A DNA stretch of 64,000 nt from Peribacillus simplex NBRC 15720 = DSM 1321 (lineage in GTDB: Bacteria > Bacillota > Bacilli > Bacillales > DSM-1321): contig NZ_CP017704.1 in assembly GCF_002243645.1 (NCBI RefSeq), positions 3,862,001 through 3,926,000 of the forward strand, given 5' to 3'. The position numbers were made by a program, and so were the translations under genes. Below, one piece after another: positions 9,324-16,973 of this stretch (the stretch's first letter is position 1; every line of letters starts with the position of its first letter). The notes beneath the pieces are model-generated. The model ran no database searches. It was not told the DNA's origin and saw only the letters and a list, made by a program, of their open reading frames with translations.

Positions 9324-9596
9324 GCCTACCCCCCTAGAGTTCCGTGATCTTAAAGAAATTATAACATGATTAATAATTCCTATTATGGAAATCACTTGCC
9401 TTCCCGATTAATTTCATATTTTCAGATTCGCAATTAATCTCAAAAAAATACAGCAGACATATCAAGTGGGTTATCATTTCTTGATTATTAGTATTTTGTT
9501 AATATATAGATTAATTGGGATTTTTGATAAAATAGTAGAAAACAAAAAAATCTACTAGTTATGAAACGATTGGTTTTATAGAAGGAAGTGTAAGTA

Positions 9597-10445
9597 TTGT
9601 TTAATCAATTAACGAATAACGATAGTATTCGTAAACAATTACGTGCAGACTGTGAGAATTGTTTCGGTTTGTGCTGTGTAGCTTTGCCTTATGCAAAATC
9701 CGCTGATTTTGCAATAGATAAAGATGGAGGTACACCATGTTCAAACCTGCAATCAGATTATCGTTGCGGCATCCATAAAAATCTCAGAGCAAAAGGATAT
9801 CGAGGCTGTACGGTATATGAATGCTTTGGTGCCGGTCAAAAGGTATCTCAACTCACTTATGATGGAAACGATTGGAGAGACAACCCAGCGTCAGCAAAGG
9901 AAATGTTCGATGTATTTCCAATAATGCAACAACTTCATGAAATGCTTTGCTACTTACATGAAGCACTGAATTTAGAAGATGCGAAACCTCTTCATCGAGA
10001 TTTGCAGGCTGCTTTTATAGACACGGAATATCTCACTAAACAAAGTCCAAAGTCTATCATGGACCTGAATGTACCAGCTCATAGAGCGATCGTTAACGAC
10101 TTACTTTTGCGCACAAGTGAAATGGTACGTGCAAAGGTTTCATTTAAGAAAAAACAAAAAAAACAGAACAAAATAGGTAGGGGAAGTGACCTTATCGGTG
10201 CAAAGTTGAGAGGTGCAGACCTTAGGGGAGCAAACTTAAGAGGAGCTTTGTTTATTGCATCTGATCTTAGAGAAGCTGACATGAGAGTGACGGACCTTAT
10301 CGGTGCAGACCTTAGGGACGCTGATCTAAGCGGTGCCGATCTCACTGGGAGTTTCTTTATCACACAAGCACAGATTAACTCGGCAAAGGGCGATATGAAG
10401 ACGAAATTACCTCCCTCTCTAAGCATTCCCGATCATTGGAGGTAG
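9597..10445 (+). CDS. Pentapeptide-repeat protein with N-terminal cysteine-rich domain
   Basis: A 282-residue protein starting at TTG 9597 behind GAAGGAAGTG. The N-terminal half holds a cysteine cluster: ADCENCFGLCC near residues 18-28, TPCSNLQ near 46, YRCGIHK near 55, GCTVYECFG near 70. The spacing suggests a bound metal or Fe-S cluster. The C-terminal half (about 195-265) is a run of A(D/N)LRG-type pentapeptides: GADLRGANLRGA, then ASDLREADMR, IGADLRDADLSGADLTG. Such runs fold as a right-handed quadrilateral beta-helix and in some proteins mimic DNA. Bacillus has proteins of this build (YybG is similar in my memory). Function unknown. It appears monocistronic. Confidence 0.8.
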   Translation: MFNQLTNNDSIRKQLRADCENCFGLCCVALPYAKSADFAIDKDGGTPCSNLQSDYRCGIHKNLRAKGYRGCTVYECFGAGQKVSQLTYDGNDWRDNPASAKEMFDVFPIMQQLHEMLCYLHEALNLEDAKPLHRDLQAAFIDTEYLTKQSPKSIMDLNVPAHRAIVNDLLLRTSEMVRAKVSFKKKQKKQNKIGRGSDLIGAKLRGADLRGANLRGALFIASDLREADMRVTDLIGADLRDADLSGADLTGSFFITQAQINSAKGDMKTKLPPSLSIPDHWR

Positions 10446-10515
10446 AAGTATAGCTAAGATCGGAGCTAACTTTCATGCAGAGCTAGTGCTTCATGAATAA
10501 GAAAATTGTTTAATT

Positions 10516-10606
10516 CACGAGTAAAAGGCCGAAACTCACGAGTAAAAGCGTCAAATTCGCGAGTGAAATGCGGAAACTCACGAGTAAAAGTGCCAAATTC
10601 GCGAGT
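10516..10606. repeat. Intergenic 21-bp-period repeat array, five units
   Basis: CACGAGT or CGCGAGT recurs at 10516, 10537, 10558, 10579 and 10600, exactly 21 bases apart. The spacers are similar to each other (AAAAGNNNNAAA(C/T)T). The reverse complement ACTCGTG forms arrays with the same period at 29576-29624 and 63863-63974. The rest of the 350-base gap between 10446 and 10796 shows no gene. Confidence 0.85.
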
Positions 10607-10796
10607 AATGGGAAATTTTTATACATAGTTTTGGCTCAATCCGAAGCTTTTACAAAGAGTGAATTCTGACTAACATGCGATTCTTCATTTGGAAGGATCG
10701 TCTTTTTAAATTGGGCGGAAACTTTTCATATATCCATTTGACTCTGACGTTGCGTAATGCCTTAAAGTAATTGATATCGAAAGGAGGTAAGAAGCA

Positions 10797-11534
10797 GTGG
10801 CAATGAAAGTGAAAGAGCTGGCCGATATAGTTGGCATTAGTGTGCGGACACTGCATTATTATGATGAGATCGGGTTATTATCGCCAGAGGAAATAACCGA
10901 TGCAGGTTATCGACTTTATTCGAATGATAATCTTGAGATGTTGCAGCAAATCCTGTTTTTCAGGGAACTTGGCATGCCGTTAAAGGAAATAAAACAAATG
11001 ATAAGCAGCTCTTCGTTTGATAAACAAGAAGCGTTAAAGCAACATCAAAAAATGTTACTGGAGAAACGCAGTCAGCTCGATAAATTAATTAAGACGGTCG
11101 AAAAATCGATTAAGCATATGAAGGGGGAAATTCAAATGTCGAATAAAGAAAAATTTGAAGGATTTGACTTCAGTCAGAATCCATATGAAGAAGAAGCTCG
11201 TAAGCTTTGGGGGGATAAAGCTGTCGATGAGTCGAAGGCTAAAGTGGCGGGCATGTCCAAAGATGCACAGAAGATTGTATCGGATATCTATATAAAACTT
11301 GCGTCAATCCGAAATGATTCGCCCAAGTCGGAGGAGGCACAAGAGGCAATTAAAGAATGGTATGATTGCTTGAACAATAACTTCGGCACATACTCGCTGG
11401 ATGCTTTCAAAGGATTAGGTCAAATGTACGTGGATGACCAACGCTTCACCAAAAATATCGACCAATATGGTGATGGTTTAGCAAAATTCATGTGTGAGGC
11501 GATGGGGCACTTTGCTGACGCTAATAAAAATTAA
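10797..11534 (+). CDS. MerR-family regulator with TipAS drug-binding domain (Mta-like)
   Basis: A 245-residue regulator. Residues 1-70 are the MerR winged helix (VKELADIVGISVRTLHYYDEIGLL, then AGYRLYSNDNLEMLQQI). A coiled coil lies at 75-110, and the TipAS effector domain at about 125-245 (YEEEARKLWGDKAVDES, then GHFADANKN at the end). In B. subtilis the homologue Mta activates multidrug efflux genes and itself; TipA-type domains bind thiopeptides and other hydrophobic drugs. Start GTG 10797 is chosen because AAAGGAGG sits 9 bases upstream; ATG 10803 is the alternative. No efflux gene is adjacent, so its targets are elsewhere. Confidence 0.88.
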   Translation: MAMKVKELADIVGISVRTLHYYDEIGLLSPEEITDAGYRLYSNDNLEMLQQILFFRELGMPLKEIKQMISSSSFDKQEALKQHQKMLLEKRSQLDKLIKTVEKSIKHMKGEIQMSNKEKFEGFDFSQNPYEEEARKLWGDKAVDESKAKVAGMSKDAQKIVSDIYIKLASIRNDSPKSEEAQEAIKEWYDCLNNNFGTYSLDAFKGLGQMYVDDQRFTKNIDQYGDGLAKFMCEAMGHFADANKN

Positions 11535-11561
11535 ATCTCAAGATTAAGAAATTTCATGGTG

Positions 11562-11590
11562 GAAGGTTGCTCCGGCAACCTTCTTATTTT
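11562..11590 (+). terminator. Terminator after the MerR regulator
   Basis: GAAGGTTGC and GCAACCTTC make a perfect nine-base stem with a TCCG loop, followed by TTATTTT. Confidence 0.85.
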
Positions 11591-11682
11591 GGAGCTAAAG
11601 GGACGGTCAGTTTAAGAAGCTGTATACTATAGTTATGGTAATATTTATAATATTCCAATTTATAGAGAATAGGGGGAAACTT

Positions 11683-12537
11683 ATGGAATTTAGGAATGCC
11701 TCCTTTAACCTTGGGAAAATCAATGATGTTGATGGAAGTAAAGTGGCTGTTTTTAATGGAGATGCCATTTATACAAGCATCGTCACTAAACTTCGGGCCG
11801 CAGGTTGTGTTTTCGCCGAGGAAGAGGCCCGGTTGCTCATCATCGCGGCAGGGACAACGGCCGAACTGGCCGGGATGGTGGATAGACGGATAGCGGGTTT
11901 GCCCCTTGAACACGTCATCGGCTGGGCGGAATTCTGCGGTATCCGGATAAAGGTTGATCTCGGAGTCTTCGTACCGCGCCGACGGACCGAGTTTTTAGTC
12001 CGCCAAGCGACAGCACTCGCTATGCCAGGAGCCGTCGTGGTGGATTTGTGTTGCGGCACGGGCGCGGTTGGTTCCGCTGTGGGTGATGTGATCGAAGATA
12101 TCGAGTTGTACGCCGTTGACATTGACCCAGCCGCGGTGCGGTGCGCGCGTCGTAACGTCACTTCAGTCAATGGTCAGGTATACGAAGGGGACCTCTATGA
12201 ACCGCTTCCAGTCAATTTAAGGGGACGTGTTGACGTACTGGTCGCAAACGCACCATACGTCCCTACTGAGGGAATCGGTCTACTACCCCATGAAGCGCGC
12301 ATGCATGAGGCGAGGGTGGCATTAGACGGCGGGGCGGACGGGCTTGATGTCCAGCGAAGGGTGGCGGCTTCGGCAACACTTTGGCTGGCACCGGGCTCCC
12401 ATTTGTTAGTCGAGACCAGTGAGCAGCAAGCGATGCAGACCGTAGAAATCTTTGCTAGATACGGGGTGATGCCACGGGTGGTAAAGTGTGAAGAACTGGA
12501 CGCCACTGTCGTAATTGGAACCAGGCCCGCACTCTAA
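11683..12537 (+). CDS. Putative protein N5-glutamine methyltransferase (HemK/PrmC-like), GC-rich
   Basis: A 284-residue class I SAM methyltransferase. The N-terminal helical domain ends in RIAGLPLEHVIGWAEFCG, the PrmC substrate domain signature. Then come FVPRRRTE, SAM motif I VVDLCCGTGAVG near residue 119, the acidic motif VDIDPAA near 145 and the catalytic NAPYVPT near 191, where canonical PrmC has NPPY. The NAPY form is, as far as I know, typical of an actinobacterial-like subgroup. Target unknown; release factors are the family substrate. G+C is high: I counted 63% at 12001-12060 and 60% at 12121-12180, against 38% at 13021-13080, which suggests acquisition from a GC-rich donor. ATG 11683 follows AGGGGGAAACTT. 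Confidence 0.82.
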   Translation: MEFRNASFNLGKINDVDGSKVAVFNGDAIYTSIVTKLRAAGCVFAEEEARLLIIAAGTTAELAGMVDRRIAGLPLEHVIGWAEFCGIRIKVDLGVFVPRRRTEFLVRQATALAMPGAVVVDLCCGTGAVGSAVGDVIEDIELYAVDIDPAAVRCARRNVTSVNGQVYEGDLYEPLPVNLRGRVDVLVANAPYVPTEGIGLLPHEARMHEARVALDGGADGLDVQRRVAASATLWLAPGSHLLVETSEQQAMQTVEIFARYGVMPRVVKCEELDATVVIGTRPAL

Positions 12538-12693
12538 AGAAATGTTTCGGAGGCGCTTTTTCTTAAAACGATTGGAACAAAGAAGTTATGTCTAGGGAAA
12601 AAAACGTGACTTTCAAAAATCAAATTTTTTTATAATAAAATGGGGCAATCCAGAAATAAAAAAAATTCAAGTCATCTCGAGGTATGGGTTAAA

Positions 12694-13116
12694 ATGGAAC
12701 TTTGGAAAATGAGTCAAAAGGTATCGGAGCTAAGCGATGTGATTCCTTATTATTTTTTTAGTCTAGTCTCTTCCTGTCTGTCGCTTTCCACGATGATGGT
12801 TATTTTGAGCGAGGGTTCCTGGGGGGTGCTTGGCATTATCGTGTTTTCTTTTTATATCGTTATCCCTTATTTATTATTTGCTGTTCCGGTACAGGTCCTT
12901 TTCAATAAACATCCTAAAAAATTCAGTTTAATTTATTTTTGCCTTTATATTTTTTTCTCTTTGCTGGCTGTATTCATTTATAGTTCGGTGCTTAATTTTG
13001 ACTTCAGTATGGAAGTTGTAACTACAAAGAATTACTATGCAATAAGCCTTTCTGCGGCCTTGATTTTTTGGTTTTGGGACTCGGTCTTTTTACAAAAAAA
13101 GAGATCTGCATCATAA
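12694..13116 (+). CDS. Hypothetical four-helix membrane protein (UPF0715-like)
   Basis: A protein of about 140 residues with roughly four hydrophobic segments and the ending IFWFWDSVFLQKKR, which recalls the UPF0715 (YwlA/YopD) small membrane proteins of Bacillus. That resemblance is from memory and weak. The frame is open from ATG 12640, but TATAAT at 12631-12636 looks like a promoter -10 box, so the transcript would begin near that ATG. I prefer ATG 12694, although its ribosome site (GAGGT) is poor. Function unknown. Confidence 0.55.
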   Translation: MELWKMSQKVSELSDVIPYYFFSLVSSCLSLSTMMVILSEGSWGVLGIIVFSFYIVIPYLLFAVPVQVLFNKHPKKFSLIYFCLYIFFSLLAVFIYSSVLNFDFSMEVVTTKNYYAISLSAALIFWFWDSVFLQKKRSAS

Positions 13117-13142
13117 AAGGGACCAAGGAAATGGTCCCTTTC
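13116..13142. terminator. Bidirectional terminator between membrane protein and cutC
   Basis: AAAGGGACC and GGTCCCTTT make a perfect stem with a seven-base loop, lying between two converging genes. Confidence 0.85.
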
Positions 13143-13147
13143 CGACA

Positions 13148-13828
13148 TTAATTCTTTAGCATGTTTACGATTTCTTTAGCTTTTTCTAATGTAACTCCTT
13201 CAATGATACTGTTATTTTTTCGAACAGCCGTACCGAAATGATAGTGACCGGTTTGCAATTCGGAATCGATAGATAGGATATTATCCTTATTTAAGCCGCT
13301 TCCAACCAGTATCGCTATGTCGCCGCAGACCCTTTTCATTTGTTGAATGGTTTGCATGCGGCTGGGGAAATCCCCATGCCCACCTGAGGTCAATATCGTT
13401 GTGATTTCTGGATATTGTGCTAGCATCTCAGCTGAAATGACTGGGTCGTTTGTGTCATCGATGGCTCGGTGGAATGTAATCTCCAAACCTTCACATACCG
13501 TCAATAGTTCTTCGAGGTATGGTCGATTGATTTCATTTTTTTCATTTAATGTACCCAATACGACCCCGTTCGCTCCGAGTGAACGAATGATTTGGATATC
13601 TTTTTTCATAATTTCCAAATCGTTTTGAGTATAACAAAACGACTGGCTATGAGGCCTTGCCATCACGTTGACTGGTATCTTTACTGAATTGACGACAGCC
13701 TCTATCAGGGCGTGGCTAGGTGTTAATCCCCCCTCGGCTAAAGAACTGACAAGCTCGATTCGGTCTGCGCCCGATTCTTCGATTAAAATGGCATCTTCTA
13801 TCGTTGTGGCAATGAATTCAATGTACAT
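13148..13828 (-). CDS. cutC: CutC family protein (copper homeostasis-associated)
   Basis: A 226-residue TIM-barrel protein. It starts MYIEFIATTIEDA, then GADRIELVSSLAEGGLTPS, VNVMARPHSQSFCYT, ANGVVLGTLN, ITFHRAIDD, LTSGG and ILVGSGLN. These blocks in this order define CutC. The family was linked to copper tolerance in E. coli, but its enzymatic role is not settled. I place the start at ATG 13828 behind AGGAAAGGAAAATCC; an in-frame ATG at 13852 would add MHAGKENP and has no site. No copper gene is adjacent. Confidence 0.9.
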   Translation of the reverse strand: MYIEFIATTIEDAILIEESGADRIELVSSLAEGGLTPSHALIEAVVNSVKIPVNVMARPHSQSFCYTQNDLEIMKKDIQIIRSLGANGVVLGTLNEKNEINRPYLEELLTVCEGLEITFHRAIDDTNDPVISAEMLAQYPEITTILTSGGHGDFPSRMQTIQQMKRVCGDIAILVGSGLNKDNILSIDSELQTGHYHFGTAVRKNNSIIEGVTLEKAKEIVNMLKN

Positions 13829-14108
13829 TGGATTTTCCTTTCCTGCATGCAAGTGTTATAAGAATAGTATGTATAAGATTATTAAATCCATTAAGAATAG
13901 TAAAGTCAATTCATTAATAGATACAATGACCTCTCTTATCAAATACCTGCTCTAGTTTTCCTCAAATGGAATTTCTTTATTTCTCATATTTATGAAACGA
14001 AATGAACATTCGAACGTATAAAAAAAGGAATATATTCAATGGTATATTTGAAAGTGGAATGTTTGGCGGAGTAATTAAATGAAAATCATCATGACGGAGG
14101 TTATTTAA

Positions 14109-14372
14109 TTGGATAAAGAAAGTAAGGAAGTAAGGAAATCGAGGTTTTACAAAGTAGGGATGGGATTCCTGATCATTTCCCTTCTCACTTGGATCATTCC
14201 TGTCGTAGCTCCTTTTACGCCATTTTCGACTGCGGTTAAAGCGGGGGTCATAACAGGTGCGATCGTCTTTGCGGAAGTCATGTTTTGGGCAGGCGCGCTT
14301 TTGGTTGGGAAAGAAGTGGCTGCTAAATATAAAGGTTATTTAAACCCGAAAAATTGGAGAAAAAAAGGATGA
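14109..14372 (+). CDS. Small conserved membrane protein with two helices
   Basis: An 87-residue protein starting at TTG 14109, behind GACGGAGGTTATTTAA. It has a charged N-terminus, two hydrophobic segments (about 15-35 and 45-68) and a basic tail (NPKNWRKKG). The second segment contains AGALLVGKEVAAKYKGYL, a pattern I associate with short Bacillus membrane proteins of unknown role. It lies 38 bases before the Nudix gene, so the two may be co-transcribed. Confidence 0.65.
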   Translation: MDKESKEVRKSRFYKVGMGFLIISLLTWIIPVVAPFTPFSTAVKAGVITGAIVFAEVMFWAGALLVGKEVAAKYKGYLNPKNWRKKG

Positions 14373-14410
14373 AGCTGTTTTTAATAAAAAAGGGCTGGGA
14401 GTGAAGCTCC

Positions 14411-15037
14411 ATGGAAACTGAGTGGTTGAAGGTTTTCGATTCCGATCGCAATCAAACCGGCGTGGCTTCACGTGAGGAAGTACATAGATTAGGACATTGG
14501 CATGAGGTTTTCCATTGCTGGTTCGTCAGTAGGGAAGCGGGCGTGGATTACCTATATCTTCAACATCGTTGTGCGATGAAAAAAGATTATCCGAATCTAT
14601 TGGATATTACGGCTGCCGGTCATTTGCTGGCTCATGAAACGGTATACGACGGAGTCAGGGAGATCAAAGAAGAAATAGGCATTGATGTTTCCTTTGACGA
14701 GTTGGTTCCATTAGGGATTATTGAATACCATCAAACGAAAGAGAATTTTATCGACAAAGAACTGGCAAACGTCTTTCTATATGAAAGTACACATCGCTTA
14801 GATGATTTCACCCTGCAGCCAGAAGAGGTTTCCGGAATTGTGAAGGTTGTGCTGAATGACTTCGAAGAGTTTTGGACCGAAGCGAAGGACGGGGTGAATA
14901 TTAAGGGATTTGAAATGAATCAAGAAGGCCGTAGGATGATGATCGATCGATTTGTTGGACGAGATGAGTTCGTGCCGCATGATCTTTCCTATTATGAAAG
15001 CATCATTAGATTGATCAGAGAAAACCTCGCAAAATGA
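14411..15037 (+). CDS. Nudix hydrolase
   Basis: A 208-residue protein. The Nudix box is complete: GHLLAHETVYDGVREIKEEI at about residues 77-96 gives G-x5-E-x7-R-E-x2-E-E-x-G with hydrophobic positions kept. The upstream part (WHEVFHCWFVSR, YLYLQHRCAMKKDYPNLLDI) resembles the isopentenyl-diphosphate-isomerase-like Nudix group (YfcD type), which also holds NDP-sugar and unknown substrates. Residues 100-200 are a family-specific extension. Substrate not predictable. It starts at ATG 14411 behind GGGAGTGAAGCTCC. Confidence 0.88.
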   Translation: METEWLKVFDSDRNQTGVASREEVHRLGHWHEVFHCWFVSREAGVDYLYLQHRCAMKKDYPNLLDITAAGHLLAHETVYDGVREIKEEIGIDVSFDELVPLGIIEYHQTKENFIDKELANVFLYESTHRLDDFTLQPEEVSGIVKVVLNDFEEFWTEAKDGVNIKGFEMNQEGRRMMIDRFVGRDEFVPHDLSYYESIIRLIRENLAK

Positions 15038-15041
15038 AAAT

Positions 15042-15083
15042 AAAGCCCCGACAAAACGATTCGAGTTTTGTCGGGGCTTTTTA
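15042..15083 (+). terminator. Strong terminator after the Nudix gene
   Basis: AAAGCCCCGACAAAAC pairs perfectly with GTTTTGTCGGGGCTTT around a seven-base loop, followed by TT. Confidence 0.92.
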
Positions 15084-15396
15084 AACATTAAGTACATCGA
15101 CCTGTGTCTTTCCCGGTCAACGGCAGCCTATTGGCTCGTTTTGTCTCAGCTCGATACGCAATTTTTCTTAGTTGTTACCTTATTTGTCCTGAATTACTCA
15201 TAGGGATAATGACTTTGTCTCTGTGGTGATTCAGTTGATAAAGCGAGACATACCAGACTGCTATAGTGATTGGAGGATTCGAGTTAAAGGAGGTTTATGT
15301 AGTTTTTCATGAACTAGGGAATTTATCACTTGTAAGAATATTACAAAATTGTAAGATGAACAGTGTACAAATTTTGTTAAGGGGATGAGTGAAATA
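15084..15396 (+). other. Intergenic region before the DUF2690 pair
   Basis: No gene of useful length is seen. Near its end are a strong AAAGGAGG at about 15286-15293 followed by ATGTAG, a start directly followed by a stop, and then AAGGGGATGAG serving the next gene. Confidence 0.5.
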
Positions 15397-15858
15397 ATGA
15401 AAAAAATGGTTTTAAGCATTTCATTTTTTGTAGCTTCTTTAGTCCTTTTTGGCTCCCTTGATTTTTTTGCCAGCAAAGCATCAGCAGAAACACACACCTA
15501 TGATGGAAAAAGTCCTTACTATAATAGTTGTGCGAATAGCGCAGTCACGAAGAAGTCCGTGAAAATTTATGCCAACGGGGCTTCTGCCAATTTGGAATTG
15601 AAATTCAGCACAACTTGCAAAACGGCTTGGGCAAAGATGACGCTAAGCAGACCGGCTAAAACGGATGGGGAGGCAACGGCATTGGTTGTCCGAAATACTG
15701 ATAATAAACAATTCAGCTGTGCGTCTCCTGGAGGAAATGGTGAAATAAATAAAGGTCAAACGACATGTTATACACCAATGGTATATGATTTAGATCCGCG
15801 AAAAGCAAAAGCGGTCGCTTTTTGGCCATATACAGCAGGTGAAACCGGCTGGTATTAA
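15397..15858 (+). CDS. Secreted DUF2690 (YjfA-like) protein, copy 1
   Basis: A 153-residue exported protein. The signal peptide has MKKM, a hydrophobic core and ASKASAETH, giving cleavage after ASA near residue 32. The mature part opens TYDGKSPYYNSCANSAVT and has four cysteines (NSCAN, TTCKTAWAK, FSCASPGGN, TTCYTPMVYD), probably two disulfides. This is the DUF2690/YjfA family, found in Bacillus and actinomycetes, with no known function. ATG 15397 is chosen because AAGGGGATG lies upstream at good spacing; the in-frame ATG 15385 overlaps that site. A paralogue follows 51 bases downstream. Confidence 0.85.
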   Translation: MKKMVLSISFFVASLVLFGSLDFFASKASAETHTYDGKSPYYNSCANSAVTKKSVKIYANGASANLELKFSTTCKTAWAKMTLSRPAKTDGEATALVVRNTDNKQFSCASPGGNGEINKGQTTCYTPMVYDLDPRKAKAVAFWPYTAGETGWY

Positions 15859-15909
15859 TGAAAAAAGAAAAACCTTCATCTATTTTTATGCAAAGAAAGG
15901 ATGAATGAA

Positions 15910-16386
15910 ATGAATAAAAAGCTTAAAATGATAGGGTTATCCATGGTGATGACACTGTCGATGTTTCTTGTCGATTTTGGATTTGGGAAAAATCAAGCAC
16001 TGGCAGAAACACATGCTTATGATGGTAAAAGTCCATACTATAATAGTTGTGCAAGTTCTGCGGTAACGAAGGATAAAAAATGGATCGATTCCAATTCGTA
16101 CGTAGAATTGAAATTCAGCACTGTCTGTAAAACCGCCTGGGCAAAAGTGACCGTAACACGTCCCGCCGTTTACAACCATGAAGCGGATGCCAGGATTGTC
16201 CGAAGTACTGATGGGAAAGCCTATACATGCGCCAGTTCCGGGGGCAACGGTGTCGTGAACAAAGGGCAGACCGCGTGCTATACACCAATGGTATATGATT
16301 ATGACCCGCGCAAAGCACAGGCCCAGGGGATACATGCGATCCCTAATAGTGATGCATATAAAAAAGCGGTGACCATTTGGTACTAA
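15910..16386 (+). CDS. Secreted DUF2690 (YjfA-like) protein, copy 2
   Basis: A 158-residue paralogue of the previous gene. The mature N-terminus is HAYDGKSPYYNSCASSAVT, and all four cysteines are kept (NSCAS, TVCKTAWAK, YTCASSGGN, TACYTPMVYD). The signal peptide ends ALAETH. Both genes share the order and spacing of every motif, so they arose by tandem duplication. The signal peptides and the C-terminal tails (WPYTAGETGWY here versus NSDAYKKAVTIWY) have diverged most. ATG 15910 fits AAAGAAAGG better than ATG 15901. The pair is probably one transcript ending at the hairpin at 16397. Confidence 0.85.
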   Translation: MNKKLKMIGLSMVMTLSMFLVDFGFGKNQALAETHAYDGKSPYYNSCASSAVTKDKKWIDSNSYVELKFSTVCKTAWAKVTVTRPAVYNHEADARIVRSTDGKAYTCASSGGNGVVNKGQTACYTPMVYDYDPRKAQAQGIHAIPNSDAYKKAVTIWY

Positions 16387-16396
16387 AAAACAAAGG

Positions 16397-16436
16397 CGCA
16401 AAAAAAGCATCCGCATAGTCGGATGCTTTTTTTGCG
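16397..16436. terminator. Bidirectional terminator between DUF2690 pair and ogt
   Basis: CGCAAAAAAAGCATCCG pairs with CGGATGCTTTTTTTGCG across a six-base loop. Confidence 0.9.
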
Positions 16437-16448
16437 GTCAGATTGTAC

Positions 16449-16973
16449 TCACGCCTTCATTTCTGATTCCAATTGAAGTAAATATTGTTTCATCTCCGTA
16501 CCTCCACGGTAACCAGTAATGGCCCCGTTTTTTCCGATAACCCGGTGACATGGCACCGTGATCAGAACAGGATTGGCACCAATGGCCGTACCGACCGCCC
16601 GAACAGCTGCAGGCCTTTGGATGATTTGGGCAATATCGGAATAGGAACAGGTTTTTCCATAAGGTATTTGATTCAGCGCTGCCCAAATTTCTTGTTGAAA
16701 GGTCGTGCCTTTTACATCTGTTGGAAGAGAGAAAGTCTGCCTGGTCCCTTCGAAATATTCTTGGAGTTCTTTTAGATAGGGTGTTAATGCTTTTTCATTT
16801 TCAACAAGGCTCGCCATTGGAAAGCGTTTTTGTAGCCAAGACTTCAGTTCTTCATACGTTTGACCGGGAGAGCCTACATAGCAAAGCCCTTTTTCCGTTT
16901 TGGCCACATATAGCTGCCACCTGTCATAATGCAATATGGCCCAATCAATGGTTTGTTCTTTATCATTCTTCAT
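16449..16973 (-). CDS. ogt: Methylated-DNA--protein-cysteine methyltransferase (Ogt/AdaB)
   Basis: A 174-residue suicide DNA-repair protein. The C-terminal domain shows FQQEIWAALNQIPYGKTCSY, RAVGTAIGANP and the active site LITVPCHRVIG (acceptor Cys about residue 142), followed by GAITGYRGGTEMK. It removes O6-methyl groups from guanine. I start it at ATG 16973; GTG 16982 is in frame but sits one base from the only ribosome site. It overlaps the end of adaA by 11 bases, so the two are one operon, as adaA-adaB are in B. subtilis. Confidence 0.93.
   Translation of the reverse strand: MKNDKEQTIDWAILHYDRWQLYVAKTEKGLCYVGSPGQTYEELKSWLQKRFPMASLVENEKALTPYLKELQEYFEGTRQTFSLPTDVKGTTFQQEIWAALNQIPYGKTCSYSDIAQIIQRPAAVRAVGTAIGANPVLITVPCHRVIGKNGAITGYRGGTEMKQYLLQLESEMKA

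Noticed and set aside
10079..10426. Repetitive minus-strand frame (LRSAPLRSA-like)
   Set aside because: It is the antisense image of the pentapeptide repeats of the plus-strand gene.
10516..10606. CRISPR array
   Set aside because: The repeated core is only 7 bases and the step 21 bases; CRISPR repeats are longer with longer unique spacers, and no cas genes are near.
11769..12170. Minus-strand frame inside the methyltransferase gene
   Set aside because: Open only because the gene is GC-rich; the sense strand has all SAM-methyltransferase motifs.
15286..15302. Strong AAAGGAGG followed by ATGTAG, a start-stop leader
   Set aside because: Spacing between site and ATG is too short (about 3 bases) and nothing else supports a functional leader.
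15937..16416. Minus-strand frame opposite the second DUF2690 gene
   Set aside because: The plus-strand gene has a signal peptide, a ribosome site and a paralogue; the antisense frame has none.
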